From the NCBI GenBank assembly GCA_008360975.2, contig CM039211.1:73203663-73267662 (forward strand): DNA of 64,000 nt. The letters run 5' to 3'. The position numbers and the translations under genes are program-made. This stretch comes from Lichenostomus cassidix (Eukaryota; Chordata; Aves; Passeriformes; Meliphagidae). How positions within the stretch are numbered: the stretch's first letter is position 1; each line of letters opens with the position of its first letter. Shown in pieces: positions 11,288-23,162 of this stretch. The notes under the pieces were generated by a model, which was not told the origin of the DNA, made no database searches, and saw only the letters and a list, made by a program, of their open reading frames with translations.

Positions 11288-11472
11288 AAGATGATTTGTG
11301 CTGATCCACTAACATGACAAACTACGTCCTCTCCCACAGGAAATCTCAATAACTGATGGGCAGATCAGAACTGCAAGACCCCAGAAAGGTATCAGGACAA
11401 CCACAATGTACTCCCCAGTTTGCACCCTGCTTGCCAGCTGTCCCCTCAAAGTTCACCCCAGTGTGTACTCAC

Positions 11473-11530
11473 CAGTACCCTTGGTTTTGTTTCAAAATGG
11501 TGACACTCCTTTCGCTCCTCTGACCATTTC
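11473..11530 (-). other. Candidate exon, best splice-site pair in the window
   Basis: On the minus strand a strong pyrimidine tract (TTTTTTTCCTCTCTG, then TTTTTCCTTAG) leads into a 58-base segment ending GGGTACTG, followed by the donor GTGAGTAC. One frame is open after a single leading base and reads KWSEERKECHHFETKPRVL; a second frame is also open and the third has a stop. The residue mix looks protein-like, but I do not recognise it. It could be a real exon of a minus-strand gene, an exon of a long noncoding RNA, or a chance pairing. Confidence 0.27.
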
Positions 11531-13802
11531 CTAAGGAAAAACAGAGAGGAAAAAAACCAAAACAAAACCCCTCATCAGACCCAGGACTGATTACATGGTT
11601 AAGAAGGGCAAGCTCTGGAGGAAGCTCTGCCAGGATAATGAGAAAACACGGAGCCAGGCCTGCTCCTGTTCTCCCACCACATGTGTTTCCATGGTCAGTT
11701 CATCTGCTTGTTGCCCTTCCCTGGATCACAACATCACCTAGCAACACCGTGCCATGGAGGTGCAAGCCCATCCCACCCTCCCACTGTATCACATCTCCAG
11801 TGACAGCTGGGAGATGAACTCTCCAGGAACAGATCACACCGAAGCAGCTTTGGGCTGCTTCACCCATCCCACCCCACAGCTAAACATTACACTTCGGTCC
11901 CCTTGGGGTTATCAACTTCCCAGGGCTTCCCACACCCCCAGTTCAGCTGCCAGTGGTAGCTCAGTGGTACCTGCAGTAGTACCTGCAATAAATCCCCATT
12001 CCACAAGTGCTGGGCTGCAGAGAGGGAAAGTGTATGACCAGCATCCCCCAGCTCTGCCCATAAAAGTCTCCTGCTCCTCTTAGCTTGGAGCAACCTTTTG
12101 GAGAAATGGAGCTCTACCAAAGCTGCTGGCCACCACTTGCACTTCCAAATGATGGAGACAGCAGGCTTGCCTTTCCAGAAGCTGACACCTCTATGTGGGA
12201 GGCCCAGCAGCTTGGCTGGAGGCAGGCAGGACTCAGAGCTGATGAAGGAGATCAGCAGGAGGATGTTTTGGGGTTCTTTACTCCACTTCAGAACAATCTC
12301 AAGGTGTGAGACCCCCACCAGCAGGCAGCCATCATGTCTACAGGGTCCTGAGTCCCCCTGGTACTGCCTGGGGAGGTGGCCCAGGCCTTCTCCTGGGTAA
12401 GGACAGAAAGACCATTGTGGCTATTACAAGACTGGGCACCTACAATATGAGAGTGCTTAGCTGGAAATTGCTCCTGCGGCTCAGCAGTCAGATGGAAATT
12501 CAGTATCTGGATGCCAAAGAAGCCACAATCTGGGGTATTTTCCATAAAATGGCACTACCAGCTCACACCTGTCCTTAAATCTGGATTTGTACCTGAGTCC
12601 TGGCCAGGGTCAAGAGGTTCCCTCCTGCTTTTGGAAGCTGCAAGGGGAACAGGACCTCTCTGCCAAGGCTTAGGGGTGTGCAAAGCAAGGAACAGCCACT
12701 CATTGTTTGCAGTCTCTCCCTTTTACAGGAGAAAGCTGAAATCAAGGCAAGGAGATGCTCGTTATCATGGGGCAGCTGGAGATGGAGGCACTGCCTTCTC
12801 TTGCCAGGTTCCCCAAGAGGTTCCTGACTCAGTCAATTACCCAAGCACCTCTTTTTCTTCTCCAGGCAGCCCTTGAATGGGTTTACTAGCGCAGGGTCCA
12901 CCAGCACTACTTCCCATTACTCATGACATAGGGAAGCAACTGGGATCCTCTCCCTGCTTTTGGATGGAGCCACTGATCTTGATTCAGCCTTTATGGGACT
13001 CTCATTCTCATTATTTTCAAGGGAAAGTGTCAACAACATTTTCCAAGTCAGGCTGACACCTGGAGAAACCATGGGGCTCTGAACACCCTAGCCAATTTAT
13101 TAAACTGGTAAATAACTGCTGTGCATGTGCACTCAAGGAACAGCAAAGCCATGACGGGTAACCTTTCTGATGGCCTCTAATTCTCCTTCTTGTGCTTCTA
13201 CAACCATCAGCCTGAGGGCTTTTTGGCAGTCTGAGGACATTTAGGCAGTAGGCAATGTGAGTGGTGGAGCACAGAGTGGCTCAGACCAGCCCTGGGGCCA
13301 TGATCAGCCCCAAGAACATAATTTCCCTGCAGCTAATGAGTCACAGTAGCTGCTGTGACCTGGTGGCCTCCAGCACGACCTCCTTCCTTAGCCAGGGCCC
13401 TGTTCAGATCATTAACTCACAAGGAGCCACCACTGCTGAGGACTAATAGCTCATTTGCCACTTGACAGCCAAAAGTGATCAGCAAGAGGGCAAGGAGTTT
13501 AACGCAGACCACTATCAACATGCCCACATTGGGCCAGCACCATCATCTTTGTTTAGGGCAAAATTCACAGGGGAGGCTACAAAAATCCTGCAATGGATTC
13601 TGGCTTCATGGCAGAGCTTATCAGCTCTGCTTGGGTCAATGCACAACCTCCCTCTGGTATCAGGGGCTGGCACCACGCTTCCCTTGTGCAGAGCTGGGCT
13701 TCAGCTCTAACTTCCAGCAGAAGTCTCCTTCTCTCCACAGGCCCTTCACTGCAGCTGCTCCCTCCAGAAAGGGGAGCTCAGCTTGTATTGCAACACCTTG
13801 TT

Positions 13803-14106
13803 GCAGGCAGGTGGGGTTTGTGTCTTCTCACAAACGACTGGGCAAGAGGGAACAGCCTCAAGTTGAGCCAGGGCAGGTTTAGACGGCGTATGAGGAGAGG
13901 TTTCTTCACAGAACACATTGTCCATCCCTGGCATAAGTTTGCCCAGGGTAGTAGTGGAGTCCCCACCCCATGGGATTTAACAGCTGAGTGGATGTGGCAC
14001 TTAGGGACACGGGTTAGTGGTGGCCTTGGCAGAGCTGGGGGCACGACTGTGCTTGACAGTCTTGGAGGGCTTTTCCAACCTAAATGATTCTGTGATTCTA
14101 TGATTC
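13803..14106 (+). mobile_element. CR1 LINE fragment, sense
   Basis: It begins with a diverged GGTGGGGTTTGTGTCTTCTC, followed by GGGCAAGAGGGAACAGCCTC, AGTTGAGCCAGGGCAGGTTT, AGTGGTGGCCTTGGCAGAGC, GGAGGGCTTTTCCAACCTAA and a tail of ATTCTGTGATTCTATGATTC. It belongs to the same subfamily as the copies at 1613-1988 and 33862-34211. Confidence 0.92.
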
Positions 14107-14707
14107 CACCGAAAAACCATTCAAATTGCTGTTTGAAGCACGGAAGAATTCTCATGGAGCAATAAAAGGGAGTTTCTGGGCAAAGAAAAGGCTGCACCTG
14201 AATCACAGTTTCATCAACCCTCAAAGAAGAGTAGCTGGAACAAACACCATGATCCACCCTCTGAACCAGAAGATGCCCTGGTGGCCTTGTAGCAGTTTCC
14301 AAAATAGGATGGGCATTGCTGAGAGCAGCCCAGGCTTCACTCTCCTGTTCCCAAAACACACGTGCAATGAGAAGCTACAAATCAACCAGGCTTGCCTGTG
14401 GCTTCCCCTTCAGCCACAAGGCCCCTTTTAACTTCTTGGGGTGGTTTGAAGAATGAATGGAACACACCCTCCTGCAGATGACAGTCAGGTTTCTAATTAC
14501 CCTCCCCAAATGCACCACTGATGTGCCACATCACCTCACCCAGCAGGGCTGCCCCTCTCATCATGTGTCTCCAGCAGTGGAGCTTCTGCCTCCCCATCGC
14601 CTGGCTGGGCTCAGCTGCTGGGCTGGGAAACATGATTCCCAAATAAACTGGTGATGGGGAATGCTTGTCCTGCCCTTGAGGTCAAGCCCATTTGAAGAAA
14701 AAGCCTT
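14107..14707. other. Unique noncoding sequence
   Basis: No repeat, gene or signal was recognised. Confidence 0.4.
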
Positions 14708-15262
14708 TATCACAGAATCACAGGGTAGTCTGGGTTGGCTGTCTATTTCAACTTTCCTGCCATGAGCAGGAACATATTCAAGTAGACCAGGTGGCTCAGA
14801 ATCCTGTCCATCCTGACCCTGAATGTTTCCAGGTATGTTTTGGGGCATTCAATGTTTCCTTGAATGTTTTGGGATAGCCACAGCTTCTCTGGGCAACCTG
14901 TGCCACACTCATTGTAAAAAACTTCTTCCTAACAGCTGATCTAAATTGATCCTTCTTCAGTTTAAAATCATCACCCCTTGTCCTTTTGCAGCACACCCTG
15001 TTAAGACGTTTGTCCCCATCTTTCCTCTAAGCCTCCTTTAGGCCCTGGCAGGAGCTCTGAGCTCTCCCTGGAGCTTCTCTTGTCCAGCTGAACACCCCCA
15101 GCTCTCCCAGCCTGGCTCCAGAGCAGAGTTGCTCCAGCCCTGGCAGCATCTCTGTGCTTCCTCTGGCCTGGCTGCAGGAGCCCCAGCTCCTTGTGCTGCT
15201 GTTCCTCAGGGGCTCCAGCCCCGGCAGCATCTCTGGACTCACTCCAAGAGGTCCATGTCCAC
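14708..15262 (-). mobile_element. CR1 LINE fragment, antisense, mosaic
   Basis: The left part starts at ATCACAGAATCACAGGG and is well diverged. From about 15039 (TTTAGGCCCTGGCAGGAGCT) it continues as a much better preserved segment shared with the copies near 22.8, 31.8 and 52.0 kb. Near 15130-15233 the phrase GCTCCAGCCC-GGCAGCATCTCTG occurs twice, an internal duplication. It ends near AGAGGTCCATGTCC. The uneven divergence could come from a nested young insertion, gene conversion, or constraint-free drift of one half. Confidence 0.88.
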
Positions 15263-17585
15263 ACTGAGGACCACCAAAGTTCTCTCCAGGGTGTCTGCAC
15301 TGGGAACAGCCCTGCTCTCCACAGAACAAGCACATTTCCAGTGGATTTCCAAGGTTGCCATCCATGCTCTAGCCCTGACCAAGCAGCAGCTGGAATTTAG
15401 CTCACCTGATGCACAGGATTGCCCTGGACTGACAGGCAGCAGCACAGACCATGGGCATCCCTTCCCTGTGTCCATGTCTGAGGGTGACCCCAGGGACAGC
15501 CTGACAAACCTGTACCAGTCTCTGGCACACCAGGCAGGAGTCAGCTCCAGTTAAGATATCTCAGCAGGGGTGTCCACATGCAGATCCTGGCTTTAGTTGC
15601 CTTAATGCAGGTTTTCAATGCTGCACTGGACTCCCTAAGCTATCCCAGACCCATCTGGCTTTGCCAGATAAAACCCTGGACCTGCATCCCTCCTGGCTGA
15701 CAGATGGAGACTAAGCAATATGTCGTAGAGTAAAAATGGACACTGATGTCCAGCAGCTGAATTGTGACCTACACATGTGGTGGCTGCCCCAGCTCTTACT
15801 GCAGCCCATGGGGATGCACTTAGCATGATTTTTGGGTGTTTGGTGATCCATTTTATTACTTCAGTATCTTTTCGGAGTATGAAACATCCTCCAGACTCCA
15901 CTGACTCTAAAAGGAGATTGAGCACCAAGTCAATATTTTTATCTTCCACTGCAGCCCACCTCCAGCTCCTGGTCTAAGCTTCAACAGCTCCAAAAAAACC
16001 TCTATTTGCATGGGATGGGGATGCCCTGCAGCTCTGCATTCTTAGGCCCCTGCTGTGATGAGCACCACAATTCTGGCAGATCCATACTTCCAGGATGGCT
16101 CATGTGCCTTCTGCACAACAGGACTGAAACAAATAAATTTGACAAAGAAAGGAGAAAGAGCAACTGATATGCAAATCCATGTTTTAAGTAATTCACCAAA
16201 TCTGTTCTGCAGTTTTGAAATACTGGAGGTTGCTTCCCAAGTGCTTTTTGTAAACCCTCTGTTAATCTGGGAAGCAGATGCTGCTACAGTAGGCTGTATT
16301 ACAGCATCTTCAATAAATTCCCACTAAATATTACTTCCAAATGCCCAGGACTTTTGCAATCAGTTGTTTTTGAATCTTCTTGGCATATCTGAAAACCAAA
16401 CATCATTAAAAAAACCCTTTGCTGTGATTCAGCTACAGCAAATGAGTCTAAGCCCAAGGAAGAGCTCATCTCCCATCTCCCTCCATGCCCAGGTAACCCC
16501 CAAAATCCTCCTAGAGGCCTCTGCCCACTTCCTTCATACACTCTGAGGAGTCTTTGAACTCCCCAGACTATTCCTGAGCTTCACTGAAAGCCTGTGTTGC
16601 CTCAAACAGGGCAGTGCCCTGGAGATGCCCTCTGGACTCATGGAAGCCAAGTCACCCACATCCCTGCAGAAAATCCCACATGGAAAACATACTCTGAAAA
16701 GGCATTTCTACCATGCCCTGGCATACATGGACATTTCATTGCCTAGGAGAATGTTTGGGATGATTACTGCTGGCGTTTTTTTTTATTGCCAGGGACTGTT
16801 TCTTCCAGCAAAAAAAAACCCAAAAGAAACTCCCTGAGACAGATCATCCCTCCCAGCTCGGAAAGAACTGAGTGTGTGGATCGTGCTCAGAGGGAGGAGT
16901 GACCTGGCTGCATCTTTGGGTTGACATCCTTTCCAATCTCCAATGCTCAGTTTTCCCCCTCCTATGTGAAAATGGAAACAACAGTGTAAGCTGTGGTTGG
17001 AAAGGGCTTTGAAATCTACAGGTGAGAAGTGGTAGGTAGGAGTGCTGCACTCTTCTCGAAATGGGGGCAGAGGGAAAAGACAGCAAAGGGGGAAAAACCC
17101 CACATAATAAATAATACTCCATAAATTACATTAAATGAGTGCATTAAAAAAACAATTCTGCAAGAAGCAGCTGCTTCATTCTTTGCTGTTGATAGGATCA
17201 GCATAAGAGAGGAAATTACCACCTTGTGTTCTGCAACACATCACACCGACTTTCCTTTACAAACCCTAATGCTCCTGATTGCAGTGTCAACTTAAAATTT
17301 ACCATAAAACACAGAATCTCATAAACTTTACAACCTCAATCACACTCAGCTAGTGTTTTCACCCAAATCAAATGCACAGACACCCGGTTTACTCTCTGAG
17401 GTAGATACACAACAATGTGCTGACGACAGCGGGTGGGAGAGTAGACCAGGGCACCACTGCCTGATCCGAGTGGCTTGGCTGAAAAGAGAAGGAGTCAGGT
17501 TGGAAAACAAGCTGGAAAAGGTAGCCTCAGATCTCTGTTAGACAGCTCATTCCATGTCCAGCAGGATGAAGCATAGCCAGAACCA
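15263..17585. other. Unique noncoding sequence with two octamer motifs
   Basis: The interval is repeat-free. An ATTTGCAT octamer lies at 16004-16011 and its inverse ATGCAAAT at 16169-16176. Around 17100-17350 the sequence is AT-rich with mixed words. There is no credible exon or promoter. Confidence 0.35.
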
Positions 17586-17780
17586 TGATTTATGATGAAG
17601 GTGGTGAGGCCCTGGCACAGAGTGCCCACAGAAGCTGTGGCTGCCCCTGGATCCCTGGCATTGTCCAAGGCTAGGATGGACAGAGCTTGGAGCAACCTGG
17701 GATAGTGGAAGGTGTCCTGCAGGTGTGGAACAAGCTGACCTTCAAAGGATACTTCCAACCCAAATCATTCTACAGTTCCA
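17586..17780 (+). mobile_element. CR1 LINE 3' fragment, sense
   Basis: ATTTATGATGAAGGTGGTGA, GGCCCTGGCACAGAGTGCCC, GAAGCTGTGGCTGCCCCTGG, TTGGAGCAACCTGGGATAGT and a degraded tail ATCATTCTACAGTTCCAC occur in sense order. A small deletion removes the usual CCCATGGCAGGG box. Confidence 0.92.
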
Positions 17781-19710
17781 CAATCAAATAAAACACGACC
17801 TCAGGGGCAGCAGCTCTGGTGCCCTGAACACACTGCCATCAAGGTGGCACTGCCATCCCCTGATGCTGAGCCAACCTCCCTGCACTGGGACATGCTCAAA
17901 AGCTGTTTCAAGCCCTTTTGCAGGCTCTGAGGGAATACTCCAAGTCATTTCCCTAATGCTGGATGTCCTTCAGAAATTTAAACCCAAGCAGCTCCTTCAG
18001 AGAAGATGTTGAGAGTTTTTAATGCAGGAAAGGAGAATGCAGCTACGCCTGTGCCATGAGCTGACCATTTGCTCTTGCAGGCGTGGGTTCCACTCAAGGG
18101 TTGAAAAGGGAAAAACTAATTAGGCTTCTAATTTTGCTTCCTACATAAGTCTTAAGTCCTTTCACTATTGTCACTACGACAGAAAGCCCATTTCTCTGCA
18201 GGGGTACAAAGGATTTTGGCTAAAGCATTACAAAAATATGCATATTTCAACTTCTCCAGGACCCATAAAACACCACTCAGTGTCTGCAGTCTGCATGCAC
18301 CCTGTAAGCTCTGACTTAAAATTCTCCCTCAGGTCAAAATTACAGGATATATTTGGAGAGAAAAGTAATTTTTGCAATCAGCTGCTTGTCTTTGCGACTG
18401 ACTGAAAGTGCAATGAGATAGATGCTTGAAGATACATCAAGGGTTAAACCTTGGGATAGGACAGGCAGGACTTGGGGATGAAGCAGCTGATCAAAGGGTG
18501 GCTCAGAAGTTATTTAAAAATAAACCAGAAAGTAGAACTTCCCGGTGGTTGCCGCTGTAATTACAATGCAGACAACGGAGCCGTGGTGCTGTTAAGGTTA
18601 CCGGATTTTCCTAGCAGCTGTGTTTAATTTACTTAAAACATGCGAAGCCATCAGGTCAGATCCCATTAGCAGAATCTCTCCAGAGTGCTGCAGGAGCCCA
18701 GCCAGTCCAGCACCACAGAAATGCTGAGGGTATAGGACAAGTGTAAAATACCCCTGGAGAAGGAAGACACCAGCAGAGGCTGGGTGGTCAGTCCTTGTGT
18801 TCATCCAAGGACCTGTTCCCTGTCCCCTTACTCCCATCATAAGCCATCTCTGCTGTGGTCTCCTAAGACCACCAGAAACAGAAAATCTGTGCAAATACCA
18901 TGACTGGCGGTGATGGAGAAGGATCTGGGATCAAGCATTTAGGAAAGTTCTGAGTGTGTTTTTGCTACAGCCCAGTTTCTCTGCGTGTCCTACCACTGTA
19001 CAATGTCCCACCTGGATCCCTCTACTCTCCAAGCATCCCCCTGATTTCCACACTGCCTTAGAGAGAAGACTCACTTGGCCTGTCTCACGCCCAGAGCCCA
19101 TCTCAGAGATGGGAGCTTGGTGGATTTATGGGTCAGGATTCCATCCCTGGAGCTTTGTTCACATGTATATAATTCAGGACCACACAATTCATAGGGCATC
19201 TTTCCAAAATACAACCACAAAAATTAAAACCTCCTCGTCAGTATCTCCTTCTAGAGATAACCTTTCTGTTTCATTTTTGTTGTTGCTGGTGCTTTTCGTT
19301 CTTTTAACACTGGCTCAGCCCTCTCCCCACCAAACGGAACCTCAGGGTTTCATCCACTATTTGTGGCTCCTGCCAGCTCAATTCTCTTTCTAAAATTAGC
19401 ATCCTGAGAGATGTAATTGCTAGAGCAGGAGGTGTTAGGTCACGTTTCGGTCCCTGCACATCAGGCTAAGTGCTTCTGCAGCCATCTACAACCACCTCAG
19501 AGTCTGAACCTCAAACATGTCCTGCTCCACTGAGCCCAGCAGAGTGATGCAGCTCTAATGGGTGCTGATGCCAAAAAGAACTGCAGACAAGGATAGATAA
19601 TATGGCACAGGCTCCCTTCTGCACATGACCCCCTTATATGGTCATTCCTACAGAGAATGAGCAAATAAAATTAAATAAAATAGTAGAAAGTGAAAGAAAA
19701 TACAAGAAAA
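17781..19710. other. Unique block, conserved-looking at about 18080-18660
   Basis: About 18080-18660 has the texture of conserved noncoding DNA: AACTAATTAGGCTTCTAATT, the 14-base palindrome AAATATGCATATTT at 18234-18247, GTAATTTTTGCAATC, and a CpG-bearing right end (TTCCCGGTGG, GCCGCTGTAATTACAATG, AACGGAGCCGTGG, GGTTACCGG). The rest, 18660-19710, is plain. A 145-residue plus-strand frame at 18956-19393 has a hydrophobic stretch but no homology that I recognise. Confidence 0.33.
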
Positions 19711-19886
19711 TCTATTTCCCAGAGAAGATGTGGCTGCCCTATCCCTGGCAGTGTCCAAGGCCAGGCTGGACAGGGCTTGGAGCAACCTGGGATAGTGAAA
19801 GGTGTCCCTGCTCATGGCAGGGGGTGGAATTAGAAGGTTTTTAAAGGCTCTCCAAACCAAAACCATTCTGTGATTCTATGACTCTA
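19711..19886 (+). mobile_element. CR1 LINE 3' fragment, sense
   Basis: TTCCCAGAGAAGATGTGGCT, CCAAGGCCAGGCTGGACAGG, GGTGTCCCTGCTCATGGCAG and CCATTCTGTGATTCTATGAC are in sense order. The tail runs into a TAGAA-type and A-rich tract. Confidence 0.93.
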
Positions 19887-19960
19887 AAAATAGAATAGAA
19901 TAGAATAGGATAAAGAAAAATAAAATAAATAAAACAAAATTAAATAAAATAAACCCAAGC
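19887..19960. repeat. TAGAA/AAATA A-rich simple repeat following the CR1 tail
   Basis: Three TAGAA units are followed by AATAAA-like units and A-rich sequence. As at 8.86 kb, the simple repeat sits directly behind a CR1 3' end, though here on the opposite phase (TAGAA rather than TTCTA) and more degenerate. Confidence 0.85.
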
Positions 19961-20755
19961 AAAACATCATAAACAGTAGGAAAAAATGTGAAGCAATGGG
20001 TTTGTTTAGAGGAGATCTGAAAACATCTAACCAACCTGCATGACCCTCAATGCCATCAGAACCCCTCCTGAAATCAGCATTTCCTGCCACTGTGTGCAAG
20101 AAACCCCAACCTGGCCTTGGATTCCTGCAGCAGCTTAAGATCATTCTCCTGACATAAAACTCCAACATAAACTCATCCCTCATGGCTTAGAAAGGTGTGA
20201 GACTTATTTGCATAATAAATGACAAGGCAGGAATACAGATTTGTGTCAGATCACCCTCCCTTCCCTTTGAAAGAAATCTATTTATTCTGAGTGAATCGTC
20301 TCTTCTCCAAATAAATGGTGTTTGTAGTCAGTTTAGCTGGCACGATACACATTCTTTTGCATGCCTGTAATGAATTTTCACAGCCAGAGCCCTAATCCAG
20401 TCTAGTCATGGAGGGTTTATCACGACCTCTTATTTTATTTCTACCGGTAAATGGGAATTGCTTTCCTTATCTCTATCTAGAAGCACCTGAGTGATTTTTG
20501 CTTCATATTTCCTATCCCACTGGAATTCAGGATGTAGCGTTATCTGATGCTGTACAATTGTCACTCATGTTAGCTGCCTTTTCATTTTAATTTGCTGGAT
20601 TTATTGCTCTTGCTTTTTTTCCTTTTTTTTTTTCTCCCCCAAGAGATTTTACTTCAGATCTGAGTTCCTCCTTGCTCCTTTCCATCCTCCTGGTCAGATT
20701 TCTTGGGTGATCCTTGGGATCAAGGCTTGTCTTGCCTTCATCTCCCTGATGCCTT
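19961..20755. other. Unique block, conserved-looking at about 20190-20590
   Basis: From about 20190 to 20590 the sequence contains an ATTTGCAT octamer (20206-20213), GTGAATCGTCTCTTCTCC, GGCACGATACAC, TTATCACGACC and CTACCGGTAAATGGG, with AT-rich mixed words between. It resembles a conserved noncoding element. Poly(T) sequence lies near 20616-20634. Confidence 0.35.
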
Positions 20756-20853
20756 TGAGCAGCCTGGGATGGTGGAAGGTGTTCCTGCTGATGGCAGGGA
20801 GTGGAACTGGATGAGTTTTGAGGTCCCCTCCAAGCCAAACCATCTTGTGATGC
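20756..20853 (+). mobile_element. Short CR1 LINE 3' fragment, sense
   Basis: TTGAGCAGCCTGGGATGGTG, GAAGGTGTTCCTGCTGATGG and CTGGATGAGTTTTGAGGTCC are CR1 3' boxes. Only about 100 bases remain, with a degraded tail (CCATCTTGTGATGCC). Confidence 0.87.
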
Positions 20854-22810
20854 CTTCCCTTGACAGAGGACTCAGCCTTTGGGCTTGTCCCAATCCACCT
20901 CACCTTCCCCCACTGAGGGAGCATAAAACTATGCAATAACAAGCAGAAGTTATCCCTAAGTCTGAGTTTAAATAAATCCATGAGAGTAACGGCTTGCTGA
21001 CATGATCCCTATGGGTGCTGCAAGCAGGGAGCAGGTACAGAGCTCTGAGCTCCAGAAAACTGGAACTGCTGCTGCTGGAAAGGCTCAAGAAGACCTGTAA
21101 ATCCTGCAGATAACACTGTGATGGATCAGTAGTGGCAAGACATTAACCTTCACTGTTGACGAGACACCCAAATGATAACACCTGTAGCCATGCCACTCCA
21201 GAGTTATCAGTCTTGTCACTCATGAAGATAAATCTATCTGACCTAAGCCATCATCCTACGCCACTCTGGCTTCCTTGCTCAAAATCCTCATAGATACTAG
21301 CAGGGATCAGGAAAATCACACCTAATAATCAATTGAGTGTGTGCAACTATGCTCACATGGAAACCATTTCCTTCAGTATGTTAAAATAATTCTGCAGAGC
21401 AGGGGAAAAACAGGGTAGGCTTGAAGGGTGGTGTGCAGGGAAAGTGCTACATGTCAGTGACAACTGTGGAAGGACAGAAAACAGCTACCAAAGCCTCAAG
21501 GAGCTGTCACGCACAAGAAAATGTAAGTTAATTAAGGCCACTTAAACAAATACATCTGGGACAGGGGCATGGGATGTAGGGAGGGAGAATGAAGTGATAT
21601 TAAAAGCTCAAACACATGGTGAATCCCAGACAGGAGGCAAGGAAAGCTATTTGGCAGAATCCAGAGGAGCCCACTGCCCCAGGGCTGTGCCAGAGGGGGA
21701 AGTGAGAGCCCCCTGAGCCCCAGGGCTGTGGCTCAGCTTTGGGCACAGCACTGTCCCCCAGCCCCATGGGGATGCACAGGCTCAGGAGATCTGCCCCTCC
21801 TCTGGAAAACAGCACCCAGGCTCCACTGATGCTCTCCTGCACCAAACAGTGCCATCTTGGAATTACAAATCCAACACTTGCCTTCCTAACATCTTCCCTC
21901 CTGTTCCTACCGCAACATTCAGCTGAAACGAGAAACATGGGCAAAGCATCTCTCTGGTGAAGTGTAAAGGCGTAAATCCACCTAAAACACACCACCAGGA
22001 CCAACATCAACCCCACTTTCCCTTGCTCCTCCTCTGAGCACAGCCTCTCCTGAGCCCCCAGGGCCAATCTGCCTCTGATTGGGCACAGAAGATGATGAGC
22101 ACAGGTTGATCACACCAGCCCTGCTGATACAACACCACAGCAAGAAAGATTTGGAAAGGCTCTGTGTATCTTTTATTGCAATCAGCTCCCAAATGTTGGT
22201 TTTAAAATGTTGGTTCTTTATATATTCCTTTGAGCATTGATTCAAAAGTGGAAACAAAACACCTACACAAGGTTGGGTCATCACGGAGATGCAGATCCGG
22301 CCACTTGAGATATTCCTGCTTGGGAAGCAGGGCTGGCCAGCCTCAGCACAGGGCTGACAGGAAGGGAAACAGGAAGCAAATCCATCTGCACACCATCAAG
22401 CCCCTGCTGCAGGATGACAGCATGCAAGACTGCTGTCTGCAAGAGGAAGTCTTGCCATGGCATCAGCCCGACCCAGTTGGAGCGCACGGAAACACAGATG
22501 GAGTGAGTAGGATCCAGGCTTCCAAAGCAGATTAGTTTCCCACCCTCCCCTAACTGCTGGGATGGGGGTGATGCAGTAAACCCAATGCCAACCCAATGTG
22601 CTCCTCCAGGAAAGCCAGGAAACTGCTGGGATCTAGTTGTCTTGGTTAGCAGGGAGCCGAAGGAAGGAGGAGTTTGCGAAGGACCTGGGTAACACAGGAC
22701 AAGGTCTGAGATCTCCTTCACCCTTCAGTGTATTTTCTAACTCCAAACCAGGCTTATTTACAGATCTTCTATTCCAACCCTGGGTGAGATTAACTCATCA
22801 GAAGTCCCAT
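20854..22810. other. Unique noncoding sequence
   Basis: No repeat family was recognised. Overlapping minus-strand frames of 155 residues (21600-22067) and 146 residues (22281-22721) are open mainly because of local GC content, and I recognise no domain in them. Confidence 0.4.
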
Positions 22811-23162
22811 AGCTCCAGGGAGAGCTCAGAGCTCCTGCCAGGGCCTAAAGGGGCTCCAGGAGAGCTGCAGAGGGACTGGGGACAAGGCATGGAGGGACAG
22901 GACACAGGGAATGGCTTCCCAGTGCCAGAGAGCAGGGAGAGATGGGATATCAGGAAGGAATTGCTGGCTGTGAGGGTGGTGAGGCCCTGGCACAGGGTGC
23001 CCAGAGAAGCTGTGGCTGCCCCTGGATCCCTGGCAGTGTCCAAGGCCAGGCTGGACACTGGGGCTTGGAGCAGCCTGGGATAGTGGAAGGTGTCCCTGCC
23101 TGTGGCAGGGGTGGAACGGGATAAGCTATAAGGTCCCTTCCACACAAACCATTCTGTGATTG
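22811..23162 (+). mobile_element. CR1 LINE fragment, sense, well preserved
   Basis: It runs from GCTCCAGGGAGAGCTCAGAG through AAAGGGGCTCCAGGAGAGCT, GGACTGGGGACAAGGCATGG, GGCACAGGGTGCCCAGAGAA and GATCCCTGGCAGTGTCCAAG to CCATTCTGTGATTG. It closely matches the copies at 31477-31990 and 51850-52418, which suggests a relatively young subfamily. Confidence 0.95.

Larger units (their letters stand above)
10663..13802. other. Unique noncoding interval
   Basis: This is one of the longest intervals without CR1 (about 3.1 kb). A short TGG trinucleotide run lies at 11271-11287. A candidate minus-strand exon at 11473-11530 is listed separately. Several open frames at 11.9-13.9 kb overlap on different frames and strands with no support. 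Confidence 0.4.
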
